In this document: positions 9,105 through 19,927 of the stretch, piece by piece
Numbering within the stretch: position 1 is the first letter of the stretch
Layout: every line of letters starts with the position of its first letter
DNA from: an uncultured Maribacter sp.
Lineage (GTDB): Bacteria; Bacteroidota; Bacteroidia; Flavobacteriales; Flavobacteriaceae
Direction: 5' to 3'
NCBI RefSeq assembly: GCF_947500405.1
Contig: NZ_CANMRY010000012.1
Coordinates: 29,832 to 93,831 of the forward strand
Length of the DNA: 64,000 nucleotides
The notes under the pieces: model-generated
The model's input: only the letters and a program-made list of their open reading frames with translations
Told to the model about the DNA's origin: nothing
Databases searched by the model: none
Translations under genes and position numbers: made by a program

Positions 9105-10967
9105 TTATTTCTTTTTCTGCGCTTCTGCTTGTTCCATCATTTCGCGCATTTTCTTTTGGAATTTGTTTTCCTTTTTAGGTTTGGTTTTATTTTCTTGTAT
9201 TTGCGCATGAATTTTAGCGTCATCTAAAATAAACTTCTTTATAACCAACATAATCCCTATTGTAATTAAGTTAGATACAAAATAATACAAACTTAATCCA
9301 CTGGCATAATTATTAAAGAAAAACAACATCATAAAAGGCATTAAATACATAATAAATTTCATGTTAGGCATACCCGGTTGTTGTGGCATGTTTTGCCCAG
9401 TAGTCATTTGCATATAAAAGAATATTGCTATAGATGCTAATATTGGAAATAAACTAATATGATTGCCATAAAAAGTTGATATTACTGGAATATGCTGCGA
9501 CCATTCAAAAATAGTATCAAAAGAAGAAAGGTCATCTGCCCATAAAAAAGATTTTTGCCTAAGCGCAAAAGACGTTGGAAAAAACATGAATAATGCATAA
9601 AAAATTGGCATTTGTATAAATGCTGGTATACAGCCACTCATAGGGCTTACTCCTGCTTTATTATACAGCTTCATAGTTTCTTGCTGCTTTTTCATTGCAT
9701 TGTCCTTATACTTTTCTCCAAGCTCTGTAATTTCTGGTTTTAGCACCTTCATTTTGGCTTGCGATAAGTAAGATTTATACGTTACAGGAGACATTGCCAA
9801 ACGAACTAAAATAGTCATAACAACAATTGCAATACCATAAGGTAAGAAAGAGCTTAATAAAGAGTAAAATGGCGTAAATACATATCTATTTATCCATCCA
9901 AAAATACCCCACCCAAAAGGTATAGAATCCTCTAAGCCTAATTCTTTATACTCCGATAAAACTTTTACATCTGTAGGGCCATAATACCAATTTAAATTTT
10001 CAGAAATTTCACCTCCTTTAATCTCTAAAGGCACTACAGAACTATATTCTTTGGTAAACTTGTCTGTTTTATTTTCTTCTTCTACTAAATTTACAGAAGC
10101 TAAGTCTGCGCTTTTAAAAGAATTATCATTTGCTAAGATTGAGCTAAAGAAATGCTGTCTATAGGATAACCATTTCACATCTTCCTCTTTCTCATCATCA
10201 TCACTACTTTCAGAAAGTTTACTTATTTTACCATCTTCATGATTATAGGTTAACCTAGTATATCTGTTTTCATATTGTATACTTTTAGAATGACGTATCC
10301 CTTTTAGTTTCCATGATAATTTTACAGGTTGACTTGTATTAATTACCCCATTTAAACCTTGCGATTTTACAGAAAAATCTATTAAATAATCTCCCTGCTT
10401 CATTTCATAACGATACTCTAAAAACTGATTTGCCGAAACCTTAGCTTTCATAGAAAGTACAGAGTTACCGTTATTCTCTGTTAAAGTAGGTTCAAAATAT
10501 AAATCTTGTGTATTTAAAACTCTATTATCTGATGTAGAAAAATTTATTCCAAAAGAAGCATTACCATCTTTTACCAAATAAACCGGAATAGAGTCATAGG
10601 TAACAAAGGTTTTCATCTTTGCTTCTATAATTTGACCGCCTTTATTACTAACTTTTAAATAAACTAAATCATTTTGTATTTCTGTAATACCCTCAGAAGG
10701 GGAAGTATAACCAAAAGCACCTATTGTACTTTTATAATTAGCAACTGCTGTAGAATCTTGTAAATTTAGTACAGGAGTTTTATTTTCCTCTGCTATTTGA
10801 GGATTCTGATTTTCTGATGCCTCTTTGGCTTCTAAAAGTTCTTGTTTGGCTTTCTGAGCCTCTACCTCTTCTGGAGTTGGCTTGTTTTGATAAAACATGA
10901 AAAGGAGAATTCCAAAAATAAGCACAAAGCCAATAATAGATTTTACATCTAGTTTTTTTTCTTCCAT
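9105..10967 (-). CDS. yidC: Membrane protein insertase YidC
   Basis: 620 residues with the long Gram-negative layout. An N-terminal membrane anchor (about 11-27) is followed by a large periplasmic beta-domain. The conserved insertase core of five membrane segments begins near residue 355 and contains the conserved groove arginine in LVRLAMSPVTYKS. The C-terminal tail is lysine-rich, as in homologues that contact the ribosome. It inserts inner-membrane proteins alone or with SecYEG. The gene follows pyrG by 89 nt, a neighbourhood I recall as common in Bacteroidota. A -7 element (TATTTTTG on the minus strand, 11015-11022) gives it a possible own promoter. Confidence 0.97.
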   Translation of the reverse strand: MEEKKLDVKSIIGFVLIFGILLFMFYQNKPTPEEVEAQKAKQELLEAKEASENQNPQIAEENKTPVLNLQDSTAVANYKSTIGAFGYTSPSEGITEIQNDLVYLKVSNKGGQIIEAKMKTFVTYDSIPVYLVKDGNASFGINFSTSDNRVLNTQDLYFEPTLTENNGNSVLSMKAKVSANQFLEYRYEMKQGDYLIDFSVKSQGLNGVINTSQPVKLSWKLKGIRHSKSIQYENRYTRLTYNHEDGKISKLSESSDDDEKEEDVKWLSYRQHFFSSILANDNSFKSADLASVNLVEEENKTDKFTKEYSSVVPLEIKGGEISENLNWYYGPTDVKVLSEYKELGLEDSIPFGWGIFGWINRYVFTPFYSLLSSFLPYGIAIVVMTILVRLAMSPVTYKSYLSQAKMKVLKPEITELGEKYKDNAMKKQQETMKLYNKAGVSPMSGCIPAFIQMPIFYALFMFFPTSFALRQKSFLWADDLSSFDTIFEWSQHIPVISTFYGNHISLFPILASIAIFFYMQMTTGQNMPQQPGMPNMKFIMYLMPFMMLFFFNNYASGLSLYYFVSNLITIGIMLVIKKFILDDAKIHAQIQENKTKPKKENKFQKKMREMMEQAEAQKKK

Positions 10968-11056
10968 AAGGATAACCTAATTATAATTCGGTAATTTATT
11001 AGTTAAAACTTGAGCAAAAATAAGCCCATTTGTTTTTTCATGCCATTGTGGCACTA

Positions 11057-12679
<1,623 letters not shown>

Positions 12680-12727
12680 TTAGGTTGATTTCTTAACGCG
12701 AGCAAAAATACAAATTGCTAAAGGAAA

Positions 12728-12988
12728 TTAAAGATAATCCTTAGGAAAATCTTTCTGTATTTTATGAATTAGAGATTCTAGACCGTTTACTTTAATTTCA
12801 TGCATAGCACTAAGTAAGTTTCCTAATTTTCCTTCTGGAAAGCCTTTTTGATGAAACCATGTATAATATGGTTCTGGTATATCTACCAAATAACGTCCTT
12901 TATATTTTCCGTAAGGCATTCTATAATGAGCCAATTCTATAAGTTTCTTTTTATCTGGTTCTATTTTCATTTTCTTATTTATTACCAT
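12728..12988 (-). CDS. DUF3820 family protein
   Basis: 86 residues from the ATG at 12988. A GTG at 13000 or the ATG at 12970 (MKIEPDKKK) are other possible starts. The core MPYGKYKGRYLVDIPEPYY is the DUF3820 signature, and the protein is nearly all domain. The family's function is not established; it is annotated as a putative quorum-sensing-regulated virulence factor domain. The same module occurs fused to an exonuclease at 39584-40360 in this window, which hints at a nucleic-acid-related role. It lies upstream of pyrG on the same strand and could be co-transcribed. Confidence 0.82.
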   Translation of the reverse strand: MVINKKMKIEPDKKKLIELAHYRMPYGKYKGRYLVDIPEPYYTWFHQKGFPEGKLGNLLSAMHEIKVNGLESLIHKIQKDFPKDYL

Positions 12989-13064
12989 AACTTTATTCAC
13001 GTGTCTAATAAATTCATTATAATTACATTACATGTAAAAAACTATAAACCAGCAAATTAACAAC

Positions 13065-13931
13065 ATGAAAAGAAGAACATTTATTGGCACATCTGCCGCT
13101 GCATCTATTGGATTAGTTGCTTGCAAAACCGCTAATGTGCAACAAAAAGAGCAAGATATAGGATTTAAACTTAAAAATAACATTAAACACAGTGTTTGCC
13201 ATTGGTGCTTTAAAGATATTCCTTTAGAAGATTTTTTAAAAACTTTAAATATACTTGGCGTTACTGCTGTAGATTTAATGGGGCCTGAGAAATGGCCGTT
13301 ATTAAAAAAATATAATATTCATAGTGCCATGTGTAATGGTGCCGAAATAGGACTTACAAAAGGTTGGAACAACCCTAAATATCATAAAACATTAATTAAA
13401 AACTATACAGATATTATCCCTAAAGTAGCTGAGGCAGGTTACACAAATCTTATTTGCTTTAGCGGAAATAGAGAAGGAATGGACGATAACACTGGTTTAC
13501 AAAACTGTGTTAACGGGTTACAACAAATAATGCCCTTGGCTGAAAAACATGGTGTAGTTCTACAAATGGAGCTTTTTAATCAAATTAATCATCCAGATTA
13601 TATGTGCGATACTTCTGCTTGGGGTATAGAACTATGTAAAGCATTAGGTTCTGAAAGTTTTAAATTACTTTATGACATTTACCATATGCAAATTCAGGAA
13701 GGCGATATTATACGTTCTATACAAGACAATCACCAATATTTTGGCCACTACCATACTGCTGGCGTTCCTGGAAGACATGAGATAGATGAAAGTCAGGAAT
13801 TATATTACCCTGCAATTATGAAAGCCATTTTAGCTACTGGTTATAAAGGATATGTTGCGCAAGAATTTATTCCTGCTAGGGAAGGTAAATTAGACTCCTT
13901 AAAACAAGGGTTTTTAATTTGCGATGTTTAA
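13065..13931 (+). CDS. Exported sugar-phosphate isomerase/epimerase-type TIM-barrel protein (hydroxypyruvate isomerase family)
   Basis: 288 residues. The N terminus MKRRTFIGTSAAAS has a twin-arginine motif, followed by GLVAC (Cys20), so it is probably a Tat-exported lipoprotein or soluble exported enzyme. The rest is an AP-endonuclease-2-like TIM barrel with metal-ligand segments such as LQMELFNQ, LYDIYHMQ, HYHTAGVPGRHE and VAQEF. This arrangement fits the hydroxypyruvate isomerase branch. Cytosolic hydroxypyruvate isomerase would not need export, so the true substrate is probably another sugar or derivative. The tiny lipoprotein gene begins 14 nt downstream, with a terminator after it. Confidence 0.82.
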   Translation: MKRRTFIGTSAAASIGLVACKTANVQQKEQDIGFKLKNNIKHSVCHWCFKDIPLEDFLKTLNILGVTAVDLMGPEKWPLLKKYNIHSAMCNGAEIGLTKGWNNPKYHKTLIKNYTDIIPKVAEAGYTNLICFSGNREGMDDNTGLQNCVNGLQQIMPLAEKHGVVLQMELFNQINHPDYMCDTSAWGIELCKALGSESFKLLYDIYHMQIQEGDIIRSIQDNHQYFGHYHTAGVPGRHEIDESQELYYPAIMKAILATGYKGYVAQEFIPAREGKLDSLKQGFLICDV

Positions 13932-13945
13932 CTTATACAATGATT

Positions 13946-14146
13946 ATGAAATCAATTACAAAAATAATGCTGATTTGTTTTGCTGTATGTATTTTGACAG
14001 CATGCGAACAAGAAGATACTAGTTTTTATGAGGAAACTACTAATTCCAATAATAAAGATAAAAAAGAGCACGATATTTCTTCTGAAATAAAAAACACAAC
14101 AAATGCCAGTTCAGGAGGAATTCGTTTATGTGCTGGTGGAGCTTAA
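13946..14146 (+). CDS. Small lipoprotein of unknown function
   Basis: 66 residues from the ATG at 13946; the ATG at 13940 adds two, and a longer frame from 13919 overlaps the previous gene and is less likely. The signal ends in ILTAC (Cys20). The mature part is acidic and asparagine-rich, probably disordered, and ends in GGIRLCAGGA, with one cysteine near the C terminus. No domain is recognised. It follows the exported isomerase by 14 nt and precedes a terminator, so the two form one unit. Confidence 0.6.
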   Translation: MKSITKIMLICFAVCILTACEQEDTSFYEETTNSNNKDKKEHDISSEIKNTTNASSGGIRLCAGGA

Positions 14147-14156
14147 AATTTAAACT

Positions 14157-14197
14157 AACAAGCGCTTATATCCATTATTATATGCGCTTGTTTTTTT
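14157..14197 (+). terminator. Intrinsic terminator after the exported isomerase unit
   Basis: AACAAGCGC (14157-14165) pairs with GCGCTTGTT (14184-14192), with an 18-nt loop and a run of seven Ts (14191-14197). It ends the plus-strand unit, 10 nt after the small lipoprotein stop. Confidence 0.8.
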
Positions 14198-14234
14198 CAA
14201 CCATATACTTGAAACTTTTATTAAAAGCATATTA

Positions 14235-14987
14235 CTAAATATCTGATAGCCTCCTAAGAAACTCTTCTTTTCTGCGTACTGCGACTTCTACATAAGCACC
14301 TTCTTTCATTATAGCATACCCTCCCTTGCCCTTTACATATTTATCTACCATCAATAAATTAATTAAATGAGAATGATGTGTTCTAAAAAAATTATGTAAT
14401 TCTAAAAGATTTTCAAAATATTTAAGGCTTTTTGCTACTGTTATTTTTTTATTCCCTTTAAGATATATGTGGGTATAACTAGTATCCGATTGACATCGGA
14501 TTATATTCAAAATATCAATGAGCGTTAAACCTTCTACTGTAGGCACAGCAATTTTCTTTAAACCACTATTCTTTTTCTCTTCTAAATTATGAAACAATAC
14601 TTCCATTTTTTTAGATAGTTCTTTTAGAGAAGATTTTTGCTTTAACTTTTCAATAGCTTTACCAAACTCTTCTTTATCTATTGGCTTTAACAGATAATCT
14701 AAAGCTGAAAATTTAAATGCTTCTATCGCATAATTATTATAAGCAGTTGTAAAAATAATCTCAAAATTTATAGCAGAAAGCTGTCTTAATAAATCGAATC
14801 CAGTTTGCTCATAAATCTGGACATCTAAAAAAACTACATCTGGCAATTCCTCTTCAATACTAATCTTCGCTTCTTCCACCGTAGTGACTACTTTAACTAC
14901 AGTAATACTATTAACATACTTTAAAAGTAGTTTTAAAAGTCTATCGATACAATGTTGCTCATCATCAACAATAATTGCTCTTATCAT
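14235..14987 (-). CDS. LytTR-family response regulator
   Basis: 250 residues. The N-terminal receiver has acidic residues in IIVDDEQH, the phospho-acceptor Asp55 in VVFLDVQI, and the conserved TTAY and LLKP segments. The C-terminal LytTR DNA-binding domain spans about 145-245 (DTSYTHIYL, FFRTHHSHLINL). It is the output partner of the TPR histidine kinase, whose stop is four bases upstream, so the pair is an operon. LytTR regulators bind paired direct repeats; targets are unknown. No terminator is evident on the minus strand. Confidence 0.94.
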   Translation of the reverse strand: MIRAIIVDDEQHCIDRLLKLLLKYVNSITVVKVVTTVEEAKISIEEELPDVVFLDVQIYEQTGFDLLRQLSAINFEIIFTTAYNNYAIEAFKFSALDYLLKPIDKEEFGKAIEKLKQKSSLKELSKKMEVLFHNLEEKKNSGLKKIAVPTVEGLTLIDILNIIRCQSDTSYTHIYLKGNKKITVAKSLKYFENLLELHNFFRTHHSHLINLLMVDKYVKGKGGYAIMKEGAYVEVAVRRKEEFLRRLSDI

Positions 14988-14991
14988 ATAT

Positions 14992-17058
14992 TTAAAATCT
15001 TAACTCTAATGGTAATTTTACTTCAACCCTTACACCCTCTTCTTTATCTACAATTGCAACACTACTTTTAGAACTTTTAAGTTGATTAAGAATAGCTAAT
15101 CTATTTTTTGCGATTTTCACCCCCATTGATGTGTGGCTTGATAATTTACCAAGCATATTTTTTCTTCCTACTCCATCATCATCAACACTACAAATAACTA
15201 CCTCACCTTGTTTACAAAAATCTATTTGTATATTTCCTTCTCCTTTTTTTGGGGCTATTCCATGCCAAATACTATTTTCTATAAATGGTTGTAAAATAAG
15301 AGGAGGCAACATTGTATTTTCCAAATCAATATCTTTATCTATGTGAAATACACATTTTATTCTTTCTTTCAATCTTAAAGACTCTATTTCTATATACAAC
15401 CGAGTTAACTCTAAATCCTCTTCTAAGCTTATTCGTTTCTTCTCTGAACTTTCCAGAATCGCACGTACTAATTTTGAAAATTTTATTAGATATTCACTCG
15501 CCGTTTCTATATCATTTTTTGCCATATAATCTCCTATAGAGTTCATGGCGTTAAAAATAAAATGAGGGTTCATTTGAGATTGCAAAGCTTTCAATTCTGT
15601 TTCAGCAACCTTAGCTTTGAATTCCGCAATGCTTTTTTGCTCCATTGCATCTCTTTTTCTTTTGTATAAAAAATAACCAATTATAGACACTAAAAACACC
15701 CCAAATGAAACTAAAAAGAATACATTTTTGATTAGTATTTCTTTTTCAATTTTAGCCTTAGAAATAATCTCTTTTTGATTATAAATAGCTTTAAGTGAAT
15801 CTTTTTCTTTTCTATACTTATACGTTGTTTCTATACGAGCAATTTCTTCCTTTTTCTCCACAGAATAGAAACTATCTCTCATTACAAATGCTTTGATTTT
15901 AGTTTCATAAGCTTTTTTATAACGACCTACACTTGCATTAATCTTAGAAATTTTTTCTAAAGCTCTATACTGCGCTTCAATATTATTTACTTGTTCTGCA
16001 TACGTTAAAGCTTTTTGATAATGAGATTCTGCTAAAACAGAATCTTTATTAATATTTAAGTAACATAGACCTAAATAATTATGCACCTCAGACAAATTAT
16101 TACTATTCTTAAATTTCTCATAAATAGTTTTAGTTTGCAAAAAGTAAGGAAGTGCTTTACTATATTCTAAATCATCTGCATAGACCCCTCCAATATTCGT
16201 AAGCGCATTAGCAACCCCTCTTTCATTATTTATTTTCTTCATTATCTCAAAAGCCGACTTAAACTGCTCTATTGCTTTTTTCTTATTTCCTTTCTCCTTA
16301 TATATTGAACCAATATTAGCCAATGTATTAGCCAAACCTTCAGAAAAATCTATTTTTGCATAGATTTTTTTTGCCTTTTCATAATATTCCATCGACAGGC
16401 TTAACTTATTAAGCCTAGTATATAACAAACCAATGTTATTACACATATTAGCATAACTCATGTCATTCGACAAACCCAAATTTTCATAAATTTCAGACGC
16501 TTCTAAATAACTATCCACCGCATCTGGATATGCTGAGAGGTACATTTGATTAACACCAATACTATTAAGCATTTTCGCCATTAAAAGACTATCCTTTTCT
16601 TCTTTAAATACCTCATAAGCTTTCCTATTATTTTCAATAGCTTTTATATAATTTGATTGATTAAAATATACCAATCCTTTATTATACACTAATCTGGCAA
16701 CTGCTTTTTTATTATTTTCTTGATTATGGATTTCAATAGCCTTATCGTATAACTTAATAGCTATAGAATCTTCTCCTTTTGCGCTATGATTATGGCCTTT
16801 ATGAGAATAAGCAGTTGCTAATTTTGAAAAATCTTTTATTTCTTTAGCCAGTGAAATAGCCTCCTTTGAAACCTCTATACCCTTTTCCGGATTAATCGCA
16901 TAATAAAAATACCCTAACTCATTTAATGCATTAAGTTTTACAGAATCTTGCGGATGATAATTTTTTAAAAAAAGCTCTAATGAATCAATTTTTTTCTGCT
17001 GACTAAATCCCAAAAAAATGAAAGAAAAGAAAATGGAAGTGAAAAAACTTGTTTTCAT
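14992..17058 (-). CDS. TPR-repeat sensor histidine kinase (LytS/His_kinase type)
   Basis: 688 residues. An export signal (1-19) precedes about nine TPR repeats (about 35-390) that would lie in the periplasm. A coiled segment, one membrane helix (about 434-455) and a cytoplasmic kinase follow. The His_kinase domain has its acceptor in SQMNPHFIFNAM (His499), followed by an ATPase domain with PFIENSIWHG and DDDGVGR. This is the common Bacteroidota TPR-kinase design, thought to sense envelope proteins. It is paired with the LytTR regulator just downstream. A minus-strand -7 element TACATTTG at 17095-17102 may drive the pair. Confidence 0.93.
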   Translation of the reverse strand: MKTSFFTSIFFSFIFLGFSQQKKIDSLELFLKNYHPQDSVKLNALNELGYFYYAINPEKGIEVSKEAISLAKEIKDFSKLATAYSHKGHNHSAKGEDSIAIKLYDKAIEIHNQENNKKAVARLVYNKGLVYFNQSNYIKAIENNRKAYEVFKEEKDSLLMAKMLNSIGVNQMYLSAYPDAVDSYLEASEIYENLGLSNDMSYANMCNNIGLLYTRLNKLSLSMEYYEKAKKIYAKIDFSEGLANTLANIGSIYKEKGNKKKAIEQFKSAFEIMKKINNERGVANALTNIGGVYADDLEYSKALPYFLQTKTIYEKFKNSNNLSEVHNYLGLCYLNINKDSVLAESHYQKALTYAEQVNNIEAQYRALEKISKINASVGRYKKAYETKIKAFVMRDSFYSVEKKEEIARIETTYKYRKEKDSLKAIYNQKEIISKAKIEKEILIKNVFFLVSFGVFLVSIIGYFLYKRKRDAMEQKSIAEFKAKVAETELKALQSQMNPHFIFNAMNSIGDYMAKNDIETASEYLIKFSKLVRAILESSEKKRISLEEDLELTRLYIEIESLRLKERIKCVFHIDKDIDLENTMLPPLILQPFIENSIWHGIAPKKGEGNIQIDFCKQGEVVICSVDDDGVGRKNMLGKLSSHTSMGVKIAKNRLAILNQLKSSKSSVAIVDKEEGVRVEVKLPLELRF

Positions 17059-17314
17059 AAATTATATCAGAATATGTAGGGGGAGGTAGTTTTTCAAATG
17101 TAATAGTTTTGCGCCATAACTTTTACATAAACACTTACTATTTAATAAAATTCAATTAAAACAATAAAAAAATAACCTCCTTAAAATCAGTCAATAAAAC
17201 AGTTATAATTGATTTCCATACACTAATCTTCCAAATGAACGCATTTAACAAACGTGCATCTGTTTCTCATAGAAGGAACACTATTTTTGAATTACAACTA
17301 AAAAAATACGGAAA

Positions 17315-17824
17315 ATGAGAGTTCTACCACTATACGCTCTGTTATGCATGTTTTTAAATATAGGGTTAGTACATAGCCAAGACAATACAAATACTAACGG
17401 AATAAAAGAGATTGATAATGCCAACAAAACCATAGAAAATGCAAACTCTTCTATAAAAAGCACAAACCAGTCCGTAAAAAATACTGTCGATAGTTCTAAA
17501 GAAACTATAGCAACTATCGGCTCCCTTTTTGGCTCTAAAAAGAACAAAGAAAATAAAAAAAGTGAAGACATTGTTCTTATAACTGTGCAGCAGGTTAGTT
17601 ATGATACGGAGCAACTAAATTCCTTATACAACCGTATTACAAAAAGTAAAGGAGTTAAAAAACCAATTAAAAAATTTAGTAAAGGAACAGCACTGATAAC
17701 AGTCAATTACAAAGAAACTGCAGATATGTTATGGCAAAGCATTCCTAAGCAAGAACGAAAATCATTTAAAATGGTAGAAATCTCCGACAATAATATCGTT
17801 GTTCAATTTTATGAGGACAATTAA
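17315..17824 (+). CDS. Exported protein of unknown function
   Basis: 169 residues with a signal peptide (about 1-21, ending in VHSQ). Residues 25-75 are rich in Asn, Ser and Lys and have a regular spacing of hydrophobic positions (IKEIDNANKTIENANSS), suggesting an extended helix. The C-terminal 80 residues form a compact mixed segment with no family I recognise. It is the first of four consecutive exported proteins on the plus strand; the next starts 25 nt after its stop. A -7-like TATTTTTG lies at 17282-17289, with no -33 partner seen. Confidence 0.7.
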   Translation: MRVLPLYALLCMFLNIGLVHSQDNTNTNGIKEIDNANKTIENANSSIKSTNQSVKNTVDSSKETIATIGSLFGSKKNKENKKSEDIVLITVQQVSYDTEQLNSLYNRITKSKGVKKPIKKFSKGTALITVNYKETADMLWQSIPKQERKSFKMVEISDNNIVVQFYEDN

Positions 17825-17849
17825 CCAATCACTAAAACCACTAAAAATC

Positions 17850-18116
17850 ATGAAAAAACCTTTTACAATTATTGCGTTCATCGCGGTAAGTTTTATTTTC
17901 ACCAACTGCTCTAAAAAAGACCCTCTTGGTGTTCTTGATAGTTTAGAAGCTATAGAGTGTGCAAATAAATTATCTAAAATAATTGATGATGATTCTGATG
18001 ACTGTACTGAACTATTAAAACTAATTAATGAATTAGAAAATTCTTGCGGCAGCTTTTTGTCTGAAGAAAGTAAAAAAAGCATTGTAGAATTAAGAGAATC
18101 TTGTGAAGCAAACTAA
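17850..18116 (+). CDS. Small lipoprotein of unknown function
   Basis: 88 residues from the ATG at 17850; a longer frame from 17799 would overlap the previous gene and place residues before the signal, so it is rejected. The signal ends in FTNC (Cys20). The mature part is an acidic, helical stretch with four more cysteines (in AIECAN, DDCTEL, NSCGSF and RESCEA), probably forming two disulfides. No known domain. It lies between two exported proteins with 25 and 11 nt gaps, so the three are likely one operon. Confidence 0.65.
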   Translation: MKKPFTIIAFIAVSFIFTNCSKKDPLGVLDSLEAIECANKLSKIIDDDSDDCTELLKLINELENSCGSFLSEESKKSIVELRESCEAN

Positions 18117-18127
18117 AGTACATAATC

Positions 18128-18649
18128 ATGAAAAAAATAATTTACATACTATTCTTTATTATTGCTTCTCAAAGTTACGCACAAGAATTTAACATAGGAA
18201 CTAATGTTATTAATGCCGGAATAGGTTTTGGTGGTAATTTTGGAAATTACACCACCTCTTCCCAAAGTCCTAGCTATAGTGTTGCCTATGAAAGAGGTAT
18301 TTGGGAAGTTCCAGGACCAGGAGTCGTAAGCTTAGGAGCATATTTAGGTACTAAAACTTATAAATATAATTACACCTTTGGAAATGATAAATGGAATTAT
18401 ACTATAATTGGTATTAGAGGTGCATACCATTATAATGGTTTAGAAATAAAAAATTTAGATATATACGCAGGAGCAATGTTCTCTTATAATATACTTTCTT
18501 ATAAAGGATCTTCTGGAAATTTTGGAAGTAAACCTAGCGGTACAGCTTTTGCTGGTGGTAGGTGGTATTTTTCCAAAACTTTTGCTGCTTTTGCTGAAGC
18601 TGGGTATGGTGTTGCATATTTAAACCTTGGAGCATCTATAAGATTCTAA
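18128..18649 (+). CDS. Small outer-membrane beta-barrel protein
   Basis: 173 residues. A signal peptide (about 1-19, ending in SYAQ) is followed by a mature part of alternating polar and hydrophobic strands rich in Gly, Tyr and Phe. It ends in GASIRF, with the terminal phenylalanine typical of outer-membrane barrels. Size fits an eight-stranded barrel of the OmpA/OmpW kind, without a peptidoglycan-binding domain. Function is unknown. It is the third gene of the exported cluster; the gap to the fourth is 49 nt. Confidence 0.7.
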   Translation: MKKIIYILFFIIASQSYAQEFNIGTNVINAGIGFGGNFGNYTTSSQSPSYSVAYERGIWEVPGPGVVSLGAYLGTKTYKYNYTFGNDKWNYTIIGIRGAYHYNGLEIKNLDIYAGAMFSYNILSYKGSSGNFGSKPSGTAFAGGRWYFSKTFAAFAEAGYGVAYLNLGASIRF

Positions 18650-18698
18650 ACTATTTGAATTTATTACTAAAAACAACCTGTTCTTTTTTAGATAGAAA

Positions 18699-19925
18699 AT
18701 GAAAAAAATAACAACTCTTTTATGTTTACTAATTTCAATTTCCTTTCAGAATTGCAGTGAAATTACAAATATTGAAGAAGAACAGGAAAGAGAGTTAGAA
18801 GAGCAGGAACTGGAAGATACCTCTAGACTTCCCTTTAAAGTTAAATGGTCTATAAATAGAACCAAACAGCAAATACAGCACGCTTTTAGGAGTTTTCTTC
18901 ATGTATCAGACCATGGTTTATATTATTATAATCCCGTAGGAGAAAATGGATTCTTAAGACTTAATAAGGAAAATGGTGCAAGTTTATGGACTTTAAAAGA
19001 CGAAACTTCTGTTCCTCCTTATGCGTTAAAAAAAATTGGTAATTATTTATGGGTATTAGCTTTTGATATAAACGACCCTACAATTTTAAAAATAAATCCT
19101 GAAAATGGCTCTGTATTATTCTCGAGAAAATCTGGTGTATATCCTTCGATTGTATCTAACAACTCTTGGTTTGGATTAAGAAAAAAATCTACCGTGCTAT
19201 ATAATATGGAACTAGAAACAGGAAATGATATTGCAGTTTGCGATGAATTTAGGGTTGATAATATTAGAAACTTTCTTGTTAAAGAGGATAAATTAGTCTT
19301 AATGGATGTTAGAAGAGGATCGAGAAGCCTACTCTCTATAAACCCAAATACTTGCGGTATTTTTTGGGAAATTCAAGAAGGGGATGAAGCAAACTACGGA
19401 CACCTTAATTATTTTTCTTTCGCAATAGATTTAGGTTCCAAAATTTTAAGCACAGGTGCAAGTTATTTTATTATTCGCTCTCCCATTACCGGTGAAGCTG
19501 AGTTTAAATTTCCGTTAGATGCTACTAATAATCTTAAAATAACACACATGCTTCATGACAAAAATAAAAGTGTCTTATTTTTTCATGATAATATTACTGG
19601 AAAAGTAGTTGCTTTTAATTGGTTTACTAAGACTATAATTTGGGAATCTGAAATACAAAATAGAGAAGTTGGCCAACTATTCTTAGTCTCTAATAGACTG
19701 TTTTTGTATAGTAAAAACAATAATCTATATGAGCTTAACACAGAAAATGGTAATACTATTTCAGAAAAAGAAATAAAGGTTCTGCTCCCTTTTGAAATTG
19801 CTACTGTTTCTTATGCAGTTAATAGACTAGAAGATAGTTATGGTGAAGAATATTTTAGAGTATTTGGTGATGAAATTTACTATACTACAGAAAAAAGTAC
19901 CGTAGTATCTGCAAGACTAGAATAA
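18699..19925 (+). CDS. Lipoprotein with PQQ-like beta-propeller repeats
   Basis: 408 residues. The lipoprotein signal ends in FQNC (Cys19), followed by a Glu-rich linker (25-40). The body has repeats of the form xxENGxxLW or xxTGxxxF, for example NKENGASLWTL, NPENGSVLF, ITGEAEFKF and NTENGNTIS. This is typical of a PQQ/WD-like propeller such as BamB. Nothing indicates cofactor binding. It is the last of four exported proteins here and ends two bases before a convergent gene, without an obvious terminator. A binding or scaffold role is an inference. Confidence 0.7.
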   Translation: MKKITTLLCLLISISFQNCSEITNIEEEQERELEEQELEDTSRLPFKVKWSINRTKQQIQHAFRSFLHVSDHGLYYYNPVGENGFLRLNKENGASLWTLKDETSVPPYALKKIGNYLWVLAFDINDPTILKINPENGSVLFSRKSGVYPSIVSNNSWFGLRKKSTVLYNMELETGNDIAVCDEFRVDNIRNFLVKEDKLVLMDVRRGSRSLLSINPNTCGIFWEIQEGDEANYGHLNYFSFAIDLGSKILSTGASYFIIRSPITGEAEFKFPLDATNNLKITHMLHDKNKSVLFFHDNITGKVVAFNWFTKTIIWESEIQNREVGQLFLVSNRLFLYSKNNNLYELNTENGNTISEKEIKVLLPFEIATVSYAVNRLEDSYGEEYFRVFGDEIYYTTEKSTVVSARLE

Positions 19926-19927
19926 AA

